NCBI GenBank assembly: GCA_928212115.1
Contig: CAKMRJ010005745.1
Location: 69,692,821-69,756,820 of the forward strand
Length of the DNA stretch: 64,000 nucleotides
Direction: 5' to 3'
Origin: Lactuca virosa
Taxonomy: Eukaryota; Streptophyta; Magnoliopsida; Asterales; Asteraceae
Shown: positions 33,254-44,388 of the stretch, one piece after another
Layout of the letters: each line of letters begins with the position of its first letter
Numbering within the stretch: the stretch's first letter is position 1
Translations under genes and position numbers: made by a program
The notes under the pieces: model-generated
Seen by the model: only the letters and a program-made list of their open reading frames with translations
Database searches by the model: none
Told to the model about the DNA's origin: nothing

Positions 33254-33408
33254 GTGTATACAAGTCGTATATAATTTAGATTTCACAAGACGTTCGGATG
33301 GGTGACTCTGCCCCAGGTCCACAACCAAACAAGGAACAGGAGATAGGGCGGAAGCACACATCCTTAATCTTGTTAAGTCTAACTTATATACCACCCTCGT
33401 GTATACAC
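33254..33408 (-). repeat. core-hairpin copy 5 (interior of B)
   Basis: The arms begin and end with GTGTATAC-type sequence: GTGTATACAAGTCGTATATA against TATATACCACCCTCGTGTAT. The stem extends further to TTCGGATG and CACATCC. The core is CCACAACCAAACAAGGA at 33319-33335. Confidence 0.85.
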
Positions 33409-33980
33409 TTAGCAGCGATAGATTAACTTAATGAGTTCTTAGTCTCTATTGTTGAACTTGACCTGCGGTACAATGATTTTCCTATGAGATCTATTGAGGC
33501 ACTTCGGTAGTTACTGACTTCTAAGACTACTTCAGTGCTTTTCGTTTGAAGTTTCATGTCTACTGAGTAGGCTAGAATGGTGGGGTACTCTTCGCATGGG
33601 TACTTCTGAAGTTTTGAAACGAGAGACAACCTAAGGGTTTTGTGTTATGGATTGAAAGAATTTCATCTTACGGCTGATTAAGGAAAAAGTTCTCTTATAC
33701 AGCATAAGAATTTTCACATGGTAAGGGCCAGGCCAAACCATGTCGAATGAGGATGTTGGAATTTTCTCGATGAAATAGATAATAAGTCGTTCTGGGATGA
33801 ATGCTTACTAGGATGATATCCTATGTACCTAAGTTCTCAGCGTTTCTAGTTTTATTATGTTATTATCGCTACGAACCCCTTTTGATTCGAAATTGGCGGG
33901 TACTACCAATACGAGGTTTTCTGACAATTTGAAATTATGAACTTTCATGAAACGATCCTTACTAGGTCTCTCTATAATCG
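33409..33980. other. interior of B, no domain recognised
   Basis: About 570 bp between hairpins 5 and 6. The minus-strand frame at 33629-33423 shows no recognisable domain. By position it should derive from the RT-protease region, but nothing supports that directly. Confidence 0.4.
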
Positions 33981-34140
33981 CTTGGTGTATACAAGTCATG
34001 TATAATTAAGATTGGTAAGACCTTTGACTGAGCAACCCTGCCTTAAATCCACAACCAAACAAGGAACAGGAAATGAGACGGGATTACTCACTCTAAGTCT
34101 ACAAATCTTAATTATAAATGACCCTTATGTATACACTAAG
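33981..34140 (-). repeat. core-hairpin copy 6 (interior of B)
   Basis: Arms CTTGGTGTATAC (33981) and GTATACACTAAG (to 34140) pair, with ATGTATAATTAAGATT against AATCTTAATTATAAAT further in. The core is CCACAACCAAACAAGGA at 34049-34065. Confidence 0.85.
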
Positions 34141-34335
34141 TTATCATAGCTTACCTGTTAGGGTTTCAAATTTTATATAAGTGTTATGATTTAATTTGAA
34201 CGGAAGAGTAATTATAGATAATTATCGGGGTTTGGAAGCGTACCAAAATATACCTGTTAGGGTTTCAAATTTTTTATATAAATCCTCCTGCTCCCCCGTC
34301 GTTCTTCTCTGTTGGACAGTCCCTCTTATAATGTC

Positions 34336-34872
34336 CTATTTCGCCACAAAGGTGACATATGGGAATGGTTCCAACATTGGCAGTTGAAGTGATGAACTCG
34401 ACCGGAGTTCTACAGATGCGGGCGTATGCCCGTTCATGTTGCATCTATTGCAATGCAGCTCTCGGCAAACTCCATGATGATGGTAGTTGCACTTGCTGCA
34501 GTGTGGGAGGTTTCCTAAGTACGGCTTGGTTGGTGCTAGAATAACAGGGCTGATGGGGGTATCGACTGCCCCAGTTCGTTGCCCTCTGCTAGGTTCTTGA
34601 GTTGAACAACTCCCTTCCTTGTTCTCGAACTTTCGTTTAAGGATATTAGGCTTAAGGTTCGAGGTGTTCTTACAAGTAGGTGCTTGTGGCTGTACTTGGC
34701 CATCACCACGATCGGGGTTACCGATAGCATTACTACTAACATTTGCATTGTTAGCATTAAGGTGTGCCATGACAGCTGCTACAGCTGCTGTGACCGCAGC
34801 TTGAAACGTAGCCGCATCTATCTGAAGGATTGGTGTTTCGCTGGTGGGTTGGTTACACTTCTTTGGAGGCAT
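34336..34872 (-). CDS. open gag-like ORF of element B lacking the capsid core
   Basis: A 178-codon frame starts at MPPKKCNQ, as in the gag of element A, and keeps FQAAVTAAVAAVMAHLNANN. Where the A gag has ECSYKDFTNAKPK and then about 180 residues of capsid, the B frame has TCKNTSNLKPN and passes straight into KRKFENKEGSCSTQEPSRGQ and NLPHCSKCNYHHHGVCRELH. The capsid domain is therefore missing, yet the frame stays open. One zinc knuckle is CNRCNMNGHTPASV, with the last Cys lost. Whether it is made is unknown. Such an internally deleted product could be a simple relic. The start was chosen because it matches the A gag start. Confidence 0.6.
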   Translation of the reverse strand: MPPKKCNQPTSETPILQIDAATFQAAVTAAVAAVMAHLNANNANVSSNAIGNPDRGDGQVQPQAPTCKNTSNLKPNILKRKFENKEGSCSTQEPSRGQRTGAVDTPISPVILAPTKPYLGNLPHCSKCNYHHHGVCRELHCNRCNMNGHTPASVELRSSSSLQLPMLEPFPYVTFVAK

Positions 34873-35752
34873 GATTCTGTTACATGATAAGAAAATGAGT
34901 TCGTGAGCGACTATCGTGTCTTTAGATGTATTCTAACCATTTGTATCTATGTATTAATCTTTCGTTTTGTTATATTGTTCTTAATGATTCGACCTGCATC
35001 CCTATGATGCAGTCCTGGTAAGGAACATAGTTAAGTTTCTAGAATGGTTAGGAACCGAGTATTATCCAAACTAAGTTACCTTTGTTTGGTGGATATCGTT
35101 TCCCAATTTTCGAAAATATTCGAAAATAATTCATAACAGTGTCTACATAAAATAGACTTATGAATTTGAGAAGTAATCACTATCAATTAAGATTCCGTGA
35201 TCTGATTTATTGTTATTAGCCGTGACAGGAAAAGAGGATAAGCTCCAAACCTAATGTGAGTAATGAAATCACTAACTCACTAGGTTGAACCGATTTACTA
35301 GTTATTACTTAGATGAAAAGGTGCTCGAACACTTCACATGAATCATGCGTGGTTTCCTTTGTTCTATTCTGGGTGGTAATGATTTGTTCTCTCCTGGTAT
35401 CTATAGGGTGTCCTTCTCCTCTGTAGGTATATTGAATTCCCGGGCTGTCTTACTTCCGATTCTGACACTGATCCCCATTACTTTGTAATGAAGATTTTGA
35501 ATCTTGGAAGTTCATGTGAATCTCTCATTGGTGTCCTTAATAAGGTAAGGGCACTAAATGATTTCTATAGTTTGTTTACTTCTCCTATGTTTCTTCTTGG
35601 GATTCTCCTAATGAATTCTGTTGGATCCTCCTTGACTCTTCTCTTGATTGCTGGAGTAACTATGTTTATCTAACGGTTTATACGAGAATGGGAATGTCTA
35701 AAGAATCTATGAGAAAATTTGAATTTTACGAAGGTGATTCTTTCTGGTCCTT
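34873..35752 (-). other. untranslated leader of element B, inner part
   Basis: No coding signal was recognised between the gag start and hairpin copy 7. The plus-strand open frame at 35488-35673 has no domain. Confidence 0.6.
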
Positions 35753-35927
35753 CTATAATCACATGGTGTGTACCGATTATATATAATCCAGATCAAATAG
35801 ACCTTTGAATAGTAATCCTACTCTAAAACCACATCCAAACAAGGAAAAGAGTAGAGTGAAAATCACATATTCTAAGTCTATAAAATCTCGGCTATATATA
35901 ACCTTAACGTATCCATAGTAATTATAG
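35753..35927 (-). repeat. core-hairpin copy 7 (leader of B)
   Basis: Arms CTATAATCACATGGTGTGTA and TAACGTATCCATAGTAATTA pair together with ATTATATATAATCC and GGCTATATATAACC. The core is CCACATCCAAACAAGGA at 35829-35845. It lies about 520 bp from the primer site, matching copy 2 in A. Confidence 0.85.
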
Positions 35928-36448
35928 ACTTATCAGAAAAGATCTTTTAACATTTCCCCAAAGGTATGAAACATACCTCCATGTTATTTTAGTTATGAGT
36001 TTGATTCTTGGACTTCTAGATACAAGAACTTAACAAGTTTTCAGTTTTCTTGTTATAGCATCCTAAAATACTCCCATAGTATTTTAGTCTTTGGTTCTAG
36101 AATTCTTCTGGTGCTTAGGTAAGTTTTAGACCAGTTGTTGCAACACTACAATCACTCCCCTAAACACATGTTGGTCATATCTCGGATGAATATAGTTGAT
36201 CAGGCTATATTGATCCCAGATATGATTACGTCACTGTCTAGGTTTAACTGCAATGTCCAACATCCAAATACTTTAGTTTTGTTCTTCTTGTGATACTCAT
36301 TCTGGTATATATACTCTGCATGTACTTATACTTTTATAAAATATTATTATATTTTTAAAGTATAACTCTTGGTCAGAGTGTTTTTATCCCAATGGGTTTA
36401 TAGTTGTATATCTTTTATGACTGATATACTGAGTTCACTATAAACACT

Positions 36449-36463
36449 GCTCTGATACCAATC
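36449..36463 (-). promoter_or_regulatory. primer binding site of element B (tRNA-iMet)
   Basis: On the minus strand it reads GATTGGTATCAGAGC, identical to the site of element A. It abuts the right LTR and so defines that LTR as the 5' LTR. Confidence 0.92.
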
Positions 36464-36901
36464 TGTCGCACCCCCAAACCAGAACGGCGGAAACGTTCGG
36501 GGGCGGAGGACTTTAGGTAAGTATCACAACACATGCAATATAGTAATCAAAGTACAAACAACCATTGCATTAATAAGTATAAGTTTTACATAAAGTGTTT
36601 AAAACATTACATATTCAAACACTAAAGTAGGTACAGCAGATGACAAGAGTCGCGGTTCGGTACTAGGTAGTCTTCTCAAAGCTTCGGGAGTGTACCTGTC
36701 TACTGGATTCCTGAGAATACAAGTTATTTGGAAAGAGTAGATCAGCATTTAAGCTGGTGAGTTCATAAGTATTTTAGTTCTGTTAAGTATACCCTAAGTT
36801 CTTTGAATAAGTTCACTGGTTTCTCCAGGAATCCTATATCTCCTGAGGTGATTAACTGATAACCTCAATAGTTTCCCTCTGTAATTACTTAGTTTATACT
36901 G

Positions 36902-37028
36902 ATATACATAACATAATATTGAATTGACAGTTAAATGGGTGTATCTGCCCTAAGCCCACAACCAAACAAGAACAGGAAGTAAGGCGGAAGTCACACATTT
37001 CACTGTCAATCGGATATTACTTATGTAC
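36902..37028 (-). repeat. core-hairpin copy 8 (right LTR of B)
   Basis: Same arms as copy 3. The core (36956-36971) has lost one G relative to the others. Confidence 0.85.
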
Positions 37029-37724
37029 AACTCTGATGTAATAACTAAGGAATTATAGAATTAACCACTAAAGGTCTTTTATGTTATACTAGTTTACAAA
37101 GATTGAATGACTAAGTTTCATTTGATAAGTGGTTTAATCCCATAAACCGTTTCATTTGTAAAAGTGGTTTAATCCCATAAACCGTTTCATTTGTAAAAGT
37201 GTTCTTAGTTATATCGTTCTATAGTAAAAACCTTAGTATTAATCCTGGAGAGTATTGTATTATCCATAATACTGCCTTGTGGTTTTAAATGTTCAAAACC
37301 AGAAGTACAATACATGGTTTCATGATACGTAGCTTTTACTGTAAGTAAAGCTACTGAAGGTATTGGTCAGGATGTAATTAACTTTTCTTACTGTTATAAG
37401 AGAAGTATATTACTTTGTAATTCACTCGTTTTTTTATCCATGTGAGTCCTATTAACCATACTAATATGACGGAAATGCCTGCAGCGACGTTCTTCAGGCG
37501 TCGGAACGGAATGATATTTGACACCCTAGGCCTGCCGGCCAAACTGTAGCGAACAGTAAGGTGCGGGATTGTCAGTCCCATATAGATCTATACACAAATT
37601 CACGCTCTCCCTACAAGAGATTCTGGCTAATAGTTCAGGACTTAAAAGGTCGTACTTAGATAAGTACACCGTGAAGGGTCTCACAAATTTATGTTTCAAC
37701 GAATTTCCATGTATTATATTATTA

Positions 37725-38062
37725 CCCGATGAATGCTAACTCTGGTACTTTGTATCGTACCCTTGGTTAATGCAAACCCAGTAAGATGTATTATTACCTC
37801 GAGTTTGCTAATCGGTACTCTGTATAGTCTAACCTTTGCTAATGCAAACCCGGTAGAATGTATTATTACCTCGTGTTTGCTAACTCGGTACTCTGTATAG
37901 TACCTTTGCTAATGCAAACCCGGCAGGTGTATTATTACCTCGTGTTTGCTAACTCGGGCCTCTGTATAGTACCTTTGCTAATGCAAACCCGACATTACCA
38001 CGTGTTTGCTAACCCTGGTACTCTGTATCGTACCTTTGTTAATGCAAACTAGGTATGATGTA
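37725..38062. repeat. minisatellite in the right LTR of B
   Basis: Counterpart of 29935-30262 with small unit-specific deletions. Confidence 0.85.
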
Positions 38063-38313
38063 TCTTACTTCTTTAATATGTTGTTCGTATATTAAAGGTA
38101 TTATACATATCTTGGTATAGTTGAATGAATTTTGGTAATTTCCTTGGAAAGTATACAGTTGTAAATCATACTTGTATCTTTAGTTTTAATGATAAATTAT
38201 ACCTATTATAATTTATATGTTCTATCTGATTAGCATGGTTTCTCATGGATGAACACCTTTGCTCAGCCTGATACAAAGGTGATGATACCAAAAGGAGTAA
38301 CCTTTTTGTACTC

Positions 38314-38494
38314 ATATGTATATAATATATATTATATATATATATATATATATAGATATATATATATAATTAAGAAGGAAACGACCTTCGGACAAATAAA
38401 CAACCTTAATTCCACATCCAAACAAGGAAAAGGATATAAGGTAATTCATTAGTCCTAAGCCCTTCAAATCTTATTTATATATTTATACATATAT
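38314..38494 (-). repeat. core-hairpin copy 9 (right LTR of B)
   Basis: Counterpart of copy 4, with a TA expansion in its left arm (38325-38368). The core is at 38412-38428. Confidence 0.8.
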
Positions 38495-40000
38495 AAACAT
38501 GATTTTGGCATTTATACTTTGAAATAGCTTATAAAACATTTTTCAAAGATTTTAACGGAGTTTTTACATGACTTTAAAGATTTAACATGGCTTCTCGTTA
38601 TTTTGGAAGTATTTGGTAATTCTTAAAAGCATACGGAAACATTTGTGTGATTATTATCACATACAGTTATTAACACAATTTAATATTGTGTTTAAACTTG
38701 TATTCCCCCCTAAAAAGCATTTAAAAACCATTGAAAAGGTAAATTATAGGGGTATGAACTCACTTTGATAAGCGGTGATTTCGGGCAGCGTTTCGTTCCC
38801 GTAAAGAGTTATTTAACGAGAAACCGGCTCAAACCGGGCAGAGTTTCGACAGGAGAGAGGTTACTTCTCGGAATTCGGGGCTTCGGGGCTTGCTTCGGGT
38901 TCGAGACTTGATACCGGGGCTTTAGGGGTTGTATATGAGTTTGTGGAAGTGGAAAATGTGAAAGAGAATGAAAATTGGGGTGAAAAGTGTATAAAAACAA
39001 TCCGGAACCCTCGCATGCTTTTATATAGTCGAGGTTCGGACCCGAGCCTATGCGAGGTGCCACGCATCGGACAGATGGCGAAGGGAGGGGGGGCTTCTTC
39101 GGACCGGAGGCTCGCTGCTGGCTGCTCGGATTGGACCGGACTTCGGTCCAATAGAGGAGGACACGTGCGAAGGAGGGTGTCCGAGGGTGTTCTCCGGGGC
39201 ATCTCATGCGAAGCTGTTCGCTTCTTGGACCTCGGCTGCGGTCCAATCAGGAGGTGCCACGCATGGCTTCGGTCCACTCAGCAGCTGCCACGTGCGAGGT
39301 GACGTGATGTCACATGCGAAATTGCCCGGTTTTTCTTATTTTTCTTTATTTTTGTGCCAAAACTTGCGAAAATCATAACTTTCGCATACGAGCTCTGTTT
39401 TTGGCGTTCTTTATATGCACGCGTAGGTAAAATCATACTCTACGACTTTCGTTTAGACTTCGTCGGCAAATTTTGAATTTGTTTTTAATATTATTATTTT
39501 AAACAGACCGGGACGGGAATCCGTTAAAAATTCATAACTTCATCATACGACGTCCGTTTTTGTCTGTCTTTTTACCGTTGTGCTACTTTTGACGAGACCT
39601 TCGATTCTCGTTTAAGTTGCGTCGGGTATATATCGATCAATTTATATTTCGAATTTTTAACTGTCTACTGCTAAACCGAAACTTCGAAAAATCATAACTT
39701 CCTCATACGAAGTCGGATTTTCACGTTCTTTTTATGAACGTTCTCGGTTTAACATATTCTACAAGTTTCATTTAGATTGTTAAGGCTAAAAATCCTTTTA
39801 TCGAAAATTCGCTTTTTACACTGAACAGTGTTTTGCCGGTTTTACCGTGGATTTTCGATTGGTCATAACTTCTTCGTTATAACTCAGATTTCAGTGTTCT
39901 TTATGTTTTTGGAAACCTTGTTACAAACTCTACCACTTGGTTCATCCCAATTATGATAACTTATCAATTAATTTTTGACCAAACTTTGACTGGTGTCACA

Positions 40001-40609
40001 CCATGCACCATAAGATAAAAATCTCGGCTTTGCCGGCTTTGATAGTCTCAACCTGCGCGTAAAGAATATTGCAAATAATTTTCAAAGCGATTTTTAGGAC
40101 TGGATGGACAATGCTGGTCTGAACGGATTGGGACGAATCGTAAAAGTCCAATCCGGTAATGGAGTGCCAAAAATCGCGCACGTCGAAAGCAGCGGCAGGA
40201 TGAGATAAGTTGGTGGTGGGTGTGTGAAAGAAAGTACATAACTGGTCCACGTGAATAGAGTGAGGGGTGCTAAAAATGCGAAAAGCATAGTTTCCCTCAT
40301 GGTTGACCTCACTCAGTGTAGCTAGGAACTCTCGGGTCAATAAAGAACAAGTACCAAAATCTGCACCTAAAAGACGCTCCCAACCAATGTTGGCGAAGAG
40401 TGCACGAACACCATCATAAATATGGAGTTCCCGCATTAATGTGCAGCTAGGGGACCAGACCTGCGATAGAATTTCTCATTCCTGAAGTTGCTGAAAACAG
40501 TCTAAGGCAGCCGGGAGCCTAAATCCAAGGTCACATTGTCCACTTGGACGGTGTATGACGGGTCCGGAGTGTCAACATTTCAGCGTGAACGGGAAGGTCT
40601 AGGAGGCAT
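40001..40609 (-). pseudogene. extra ORF of Athila-like element E, truncated by B
   Basis: ATG at 40609 begins MPPRPSRSR and is broken by stops and a frame change near 40510. It resumes as MRELHIYDGVRALFANIGWE (40436), LLTREFLATLSEVNHEGNYA and IDQLCTFF-type sequence. This is the plant-transposon domain found in an extra ORF of Athila/Tat elements: a globular segment with a conserved aromatic W, an E-F-L-x-T-L and a R-I-F segment. The frame runs without a stop into the LTR of B at 40000, so B or a recombinant of it interrupted this ORF. Its function is not known. Confidence 0.65.
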
Positions 40610-41690
40610 TTTTTAGGTCAAAATCTGGGACAAATTTGGCACGATTTCCAGATAATCAATTATCAAGCAAAATAAAATTTTCTAACTACTCCCACAGCAG
40701 ATACGCAAGCCCGCACAAATAGATGACAAAAAAAGAGTTCAGTTTCAGAACGAATATACATGACTGCGCGCTGAGTAGCAGCATATTTTTCACGTCTGAA
40801 AATTTTTTGATTTTTGAAATTCCGTCCGGATGAACCTCTTATGAATTGCGTCCCGGGCAAACGTTTCAACTTTTCGTGGCCTGCGAAGTGCTAACGGAGC
40901 GTAGATCTGAAAAGAAACTCACAAAAATTCAAATTTCAAAATGAAGAAAAAGAGTGTTTTAGAGAATTTCAACCGTTAAAACATGATTTCGTTACCGTAG
41001 AGATGTTGTAGAAGTAAAACATAAGAGATTGATACCTTGTTTGCTTGATTTGGATGAAAAATGAGTGATTTGAGGGATTTTTGGTGAAATAACTCGGAAA
41101 TAGATGGAATCCAGAGAGAAATTTGGAGTTGTTGTGGTTACAAATGAGGTCTGCGACCGCATGTACTGGGACTGCGATCGCAGGTTTTTAAAAAAATGTA
41201 CCGTTCGTTGATTTTTCGATACAGGTAACGTCTAGATGCGCAAATTTGATACATGTGATCGCATCTATATAACCTGCGATCCCAGGTTTTAAATAAAATA
41301 CTGGATTCGATCGTTAACGGTTCAAGGGTATGGAAGTGATAAATTAAGTGATACATGCGATCGCATGTATAGAACCTGCGATCACAGGTTGTCTTTTTTC
41401 GTCAAAAATCGTTCCAAAAAAACCTCGACGGCCTGCTACGACCCCAAAATGCATAACTTGCGATCGCATGGACCACCAAAACTGATTTTTTTCAACATTT
41501 TTCAAATTCTCTCCGTTCCTTTTTGTATTAAAAACACGATTCAGTTAAAAAGAGATGACCTAAGTAACTAAAAACACACAAAAAATGAAAAGAAGTTGCA
41601 AAAAAACGAAAACCAAAAAAAACGCCCGGGTTGCCTCCCGGTGAGCTGCCCGTTTTAATTGTCGTTGGCTCGACATTGTTACTTAGTCTC
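40610..41690 (-). other. pol-downstream non-coding region of element E
   Basis: About 1.1 kb between the integrase end and the extra ORF has no gene. It holds the GCGATCGC array (41153-41467) and a poly-A-rich segment near 41565-41620 next to a CCCGGGTTGCCTCCCGG palindrome (41625-41641). Confidence 0.7.
41153..41467. repeat. paired GCGATCGC palindrome array downstream of E pol
   Basis: GCGATCGC or a one-base variant starts at 41153, 41174, 41255, 41276, 41358, 41379 and 41460. Within a pair the spacing is 21 bp; successive pairs are 102, 103 and 102 bp apart. Sequence between the octamers is much less alike than the octamers and their flanking CATGTA and ACCT. Confidence 0.9.
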
Positions 41691-41691
41691 C

Positions 41692-42840
41692 TCAATTGCG
41701 GAAAGTCGGGACCTTGACTACCTCCGCTTCTTCATTTGTAACTTGAAACCCTTCATAAAATGGTTTGAGACGATGACCATTTACCTTAAAAATCTTTCTT
41801 GTTTGTTCACTCTTAATTACTATGGCACCATGATCAAACATGTTAGTAACAACAAAAGGTCCCACCCAACGAGACCTCAATTTACCGGAAATAAGTTTGA
41901 AACAAGAATGATCTAAGAGTACCTTTTGACCGGTAGTGAATACCTTTCGCGAGATCATATTGTTGTGAAAAGCTTTTGTCTTCTCCTTTATAGATCGCTT
42001 TGTTCTCGTAAGCATCATTCCAGATTTCTTCTAACTCTTGGATATCCAATCTTCTTTTATTACCGGCTTCATCCATGCTCATATTCACTTTTTGACAGCC
42101 TAGTATGCTCGATACTCCAATTCAACTGGTAATCGACATGGTTTGCCAAAAACAATTCAATGTGGTGACATACCGATAGAAGTTTTGTATGCTGTCCGGT
42201 GAGCCCATAACGTATTATCCAATCGAATACTCCAATCTTTCTTGACCGGATTGATGGTTTTCTCTATAATGCCCTTAATCTGTTTGTTTGAAGCTTTAGC
42301 TTGCCCATTGGTTTGCGGGTGATATGTTGTGGATACCCGGTGTGTGGCACCGTATTTCTTGAGGACTGCTTCGAGGGTGCGGTTGCAGAAATACGTACCC
42401 CGATCACTAATAATGGCTTTTGGTGTCCCAAACCTAGCAAATATATTTGTCTTGAAAAAATCAACTACAACCTTGGCATCGTCTGGTCGTGTAGCTTTTG
42501 CCTCAACCCATTTGGACACGTAATCCACAGCAAGTAAGATGTACACAAACCCAAAAGAAGGCGGAAATGGGCCCATGAAATCTATACCCCAAACGTCAAA
42601 GATTTTGCATACTAAGATTAGAGTAAGTGGCATCTGATTACGAGATGTTAAAGACCCAATCATTTGGCACCTTTCACATGTTTTGCAAAACTAAAAAGAG
42701 TCACGAAAAATATGAGGCCAATAAATACCGCTGTCCAAGACCTTGCGTGCGGTTCGTTGTGGACCATAATACCCTCCACAAGCTTCTGAAATGGCAGAAA
42801 TTCAGAATTGACTTGACTTCATCTTGAGGCACACATCATC
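41692..42840 (-). pseudogene. integrase of Athila-like element E
   Basis: Core motifs on the minus strand are VWGIDFMGPFPPSFGFVYIL (first Asp), KAIISDRGTYFCNRTLEAVL (second Asp) and TTYHPQTNGQAKASNKQIKG, where the Glu expected in G-Q-A-E is Lys. A stop follows SIGMSPH near 42157 and the frame breaks again near 42090 and 42010. The C-terminal module reads FTTGQKVLLDHSCFKLISGK and LRSRWVGPFVVTNMFDHGA, ending at 41692. The N-terminal zinc region (42660-42840) is heavily damaged. Confidence 0.9.
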
Positions 42841-44388
42841 TAATCACCTGATCAACACAATGTTTCCATAGATACGACTCGTCCCAAACATATCTTTTCG
42901 TCTCCTTCTTTATTTTATCTTTCTGGGCTCGGGTAAGATCTGACGGGAGTTCTTTGGAGACCAAGTAGTTTACTATATCAGCAAACCAAGGAGGGTTCTG
43001 AACCGCGAATAGATGCTTGTCAGGAAATGTTTCGCGAATCGGTGTCGGGTCTTCGGGTGGAGTGAGTCGGATCAAATGATCAGCTACCAAGTTTTCTCTC
43101 CCGCTTTTATCCCTGATCTCTATATCAAATTCCTATAGCAGAAAAATCCATCTGATCAACCTTGGCTTTGAGTCTTTTTTGGCAAGAAGGTACCGAATAG
43201 CTGCATGATCAGAAAAAAATATAACTTTCGTGCCCAGCAGATATTGTCTGAATTTTTCCAATGCAAACCCAATTGACAGCAACTCTTTTTCTGTGGTGGA
43301 GTAATTTGCTTGGGTGTTGTCCAAAGTTTTTGATGCGTAGTATATAACGTGAGGAACCCGGTCTTTTCTCTGTCCTAAAACAGCTCCAACAACAGTGTTA
43401 CTGGCATCACATATTATCTCGAATGATAAATTTCAATCTGGTGGTTGAATAATGGCGGTAGAAGTAAGAAGATTTTTCATCACATCAAAAGCCTTCTTGC
43501 AATCTTCATTGAAGTCGAATTCAACATCCTTTTGCAGTAACTGGCACATAGGAACTGATATCTTCGAGAAGTCTTTTATAAACCTCTTGTAAAAACCTAC
43601 ATGACCAAGAAAGGAATGCACTTCCCGAACATTCTTCGGGTAGGGTAAGCTTTTTATAACATCTATTTTTTCTTTATCGACTTCCAAACCTCTTTTTGAA
43701 ACAATATGACCAAGAATCAGACCTTGTTCAACCATAAAGTGACATTTTTCAAAATTTAAGACCAAGTCTGTTTTAATACATCTTTGTAAAATTTTTGTGA
43801 GGTTTTTCAAACAAATATCAAAGGAGTCGCCATAGACGGTAAAATCATCTATGAAGACTTCTATGGTATTCTCGACATACTCAGAAAAGATACTAACCAT
43901 ACACCTTTGAAAGGTAGCGGTGCGTTGTAGAGTCCAAAGGCCATACGCCTGTACGCGAATCTCCCGAAAAGGCACGTGAAGGTCGTTTTCTCCTGGTCTT
44001 CTGGAATGACTGGAATCTGTTGGAAACCTGAAAATCCATCCAAACAGCAGTAATGAGATTTTTCAACAAGCCTCTCTAGCATCTGATCTATGAATGGGAG
44101 AGGAAAATGATCTTTCCGGGTGGCTGCGTTTAATTTTATGTAATCGATGCAAACGCACCATCCATTCTGAACTCGAGTTGGAACCAACTCTCATTCTTTG
44201 TTTTCTACCACTGTCACCCCAGCCTTGTTGGGTACAACTTGAACTGGGCTGACCCCTTTGCTGTCAGATATTGGGTATATCATCCCAGCATCCAATAACT
44301 TCATAACTTCTTTTTTAACCACCTCCATCATTGGTGGGTTTAATCTATGTTGGGCTTCCCGCGATGGCTTATAATCTTCTTCCATCAA
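42836..44388 (-). pseudogene. reverse transcriptase and RNase H of element E
   Basis: In order on the minus strand: SREAQHRLNPPMMEVVKKEV, ISDSKGVSPVQVVPNKAG, a stop near 44191, CVCIDYIKLNAATRKDHFPL, YCCLDGFSGFQQIPVIPEDQ (first Asp), then a frame change near 43930. It continues with EVFIDDFTVYGDSF (active site F-I-D-D), FEKCHFMVEQGLILGHIVS, FLGHVGFYKRFIKDFSKI, a stop at 43433, FEIICDASN (RNase H Asp), SKTLDNTQANYSTTEKELLS and FFSDHAAIRYLLAKKDSK. The frame closes at 43133 and resumes with ENLVADHLIRL. The order and wording are those of the Athila/Tat branch of Ty3. Confidence 0.9.

Larger units (their letters stand above)
36464..40000 (-). mobile_element. 5' LTR of Ty3 element B
   Basis: The 3537-bp LTR starts TGTCGCACCCCC and ends GTGTCACA. 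Compared with the left LTR it carries many one-base losses and an extra 117 bp or so near 39650-39770. The TATA box (TATATAAAAG on the minus strand) is at 39018-39027. Upstream of it are two TTGGACC...GGTCCAA palindromes (39131-39152, 39225-39247). Further upstream are four CATAACTT modules at 39374, 39533, 39693 and 39864, spaced 159, 160 and 171. The right flank is CCATG, not the GATAG seen left of the other LTR. Confidence 0.95.

Noticed and set aside
28661..40000. B as an ordinary insertion into element E
   Set aside because: Flanks do not match and E sequence does not continue on the left side.
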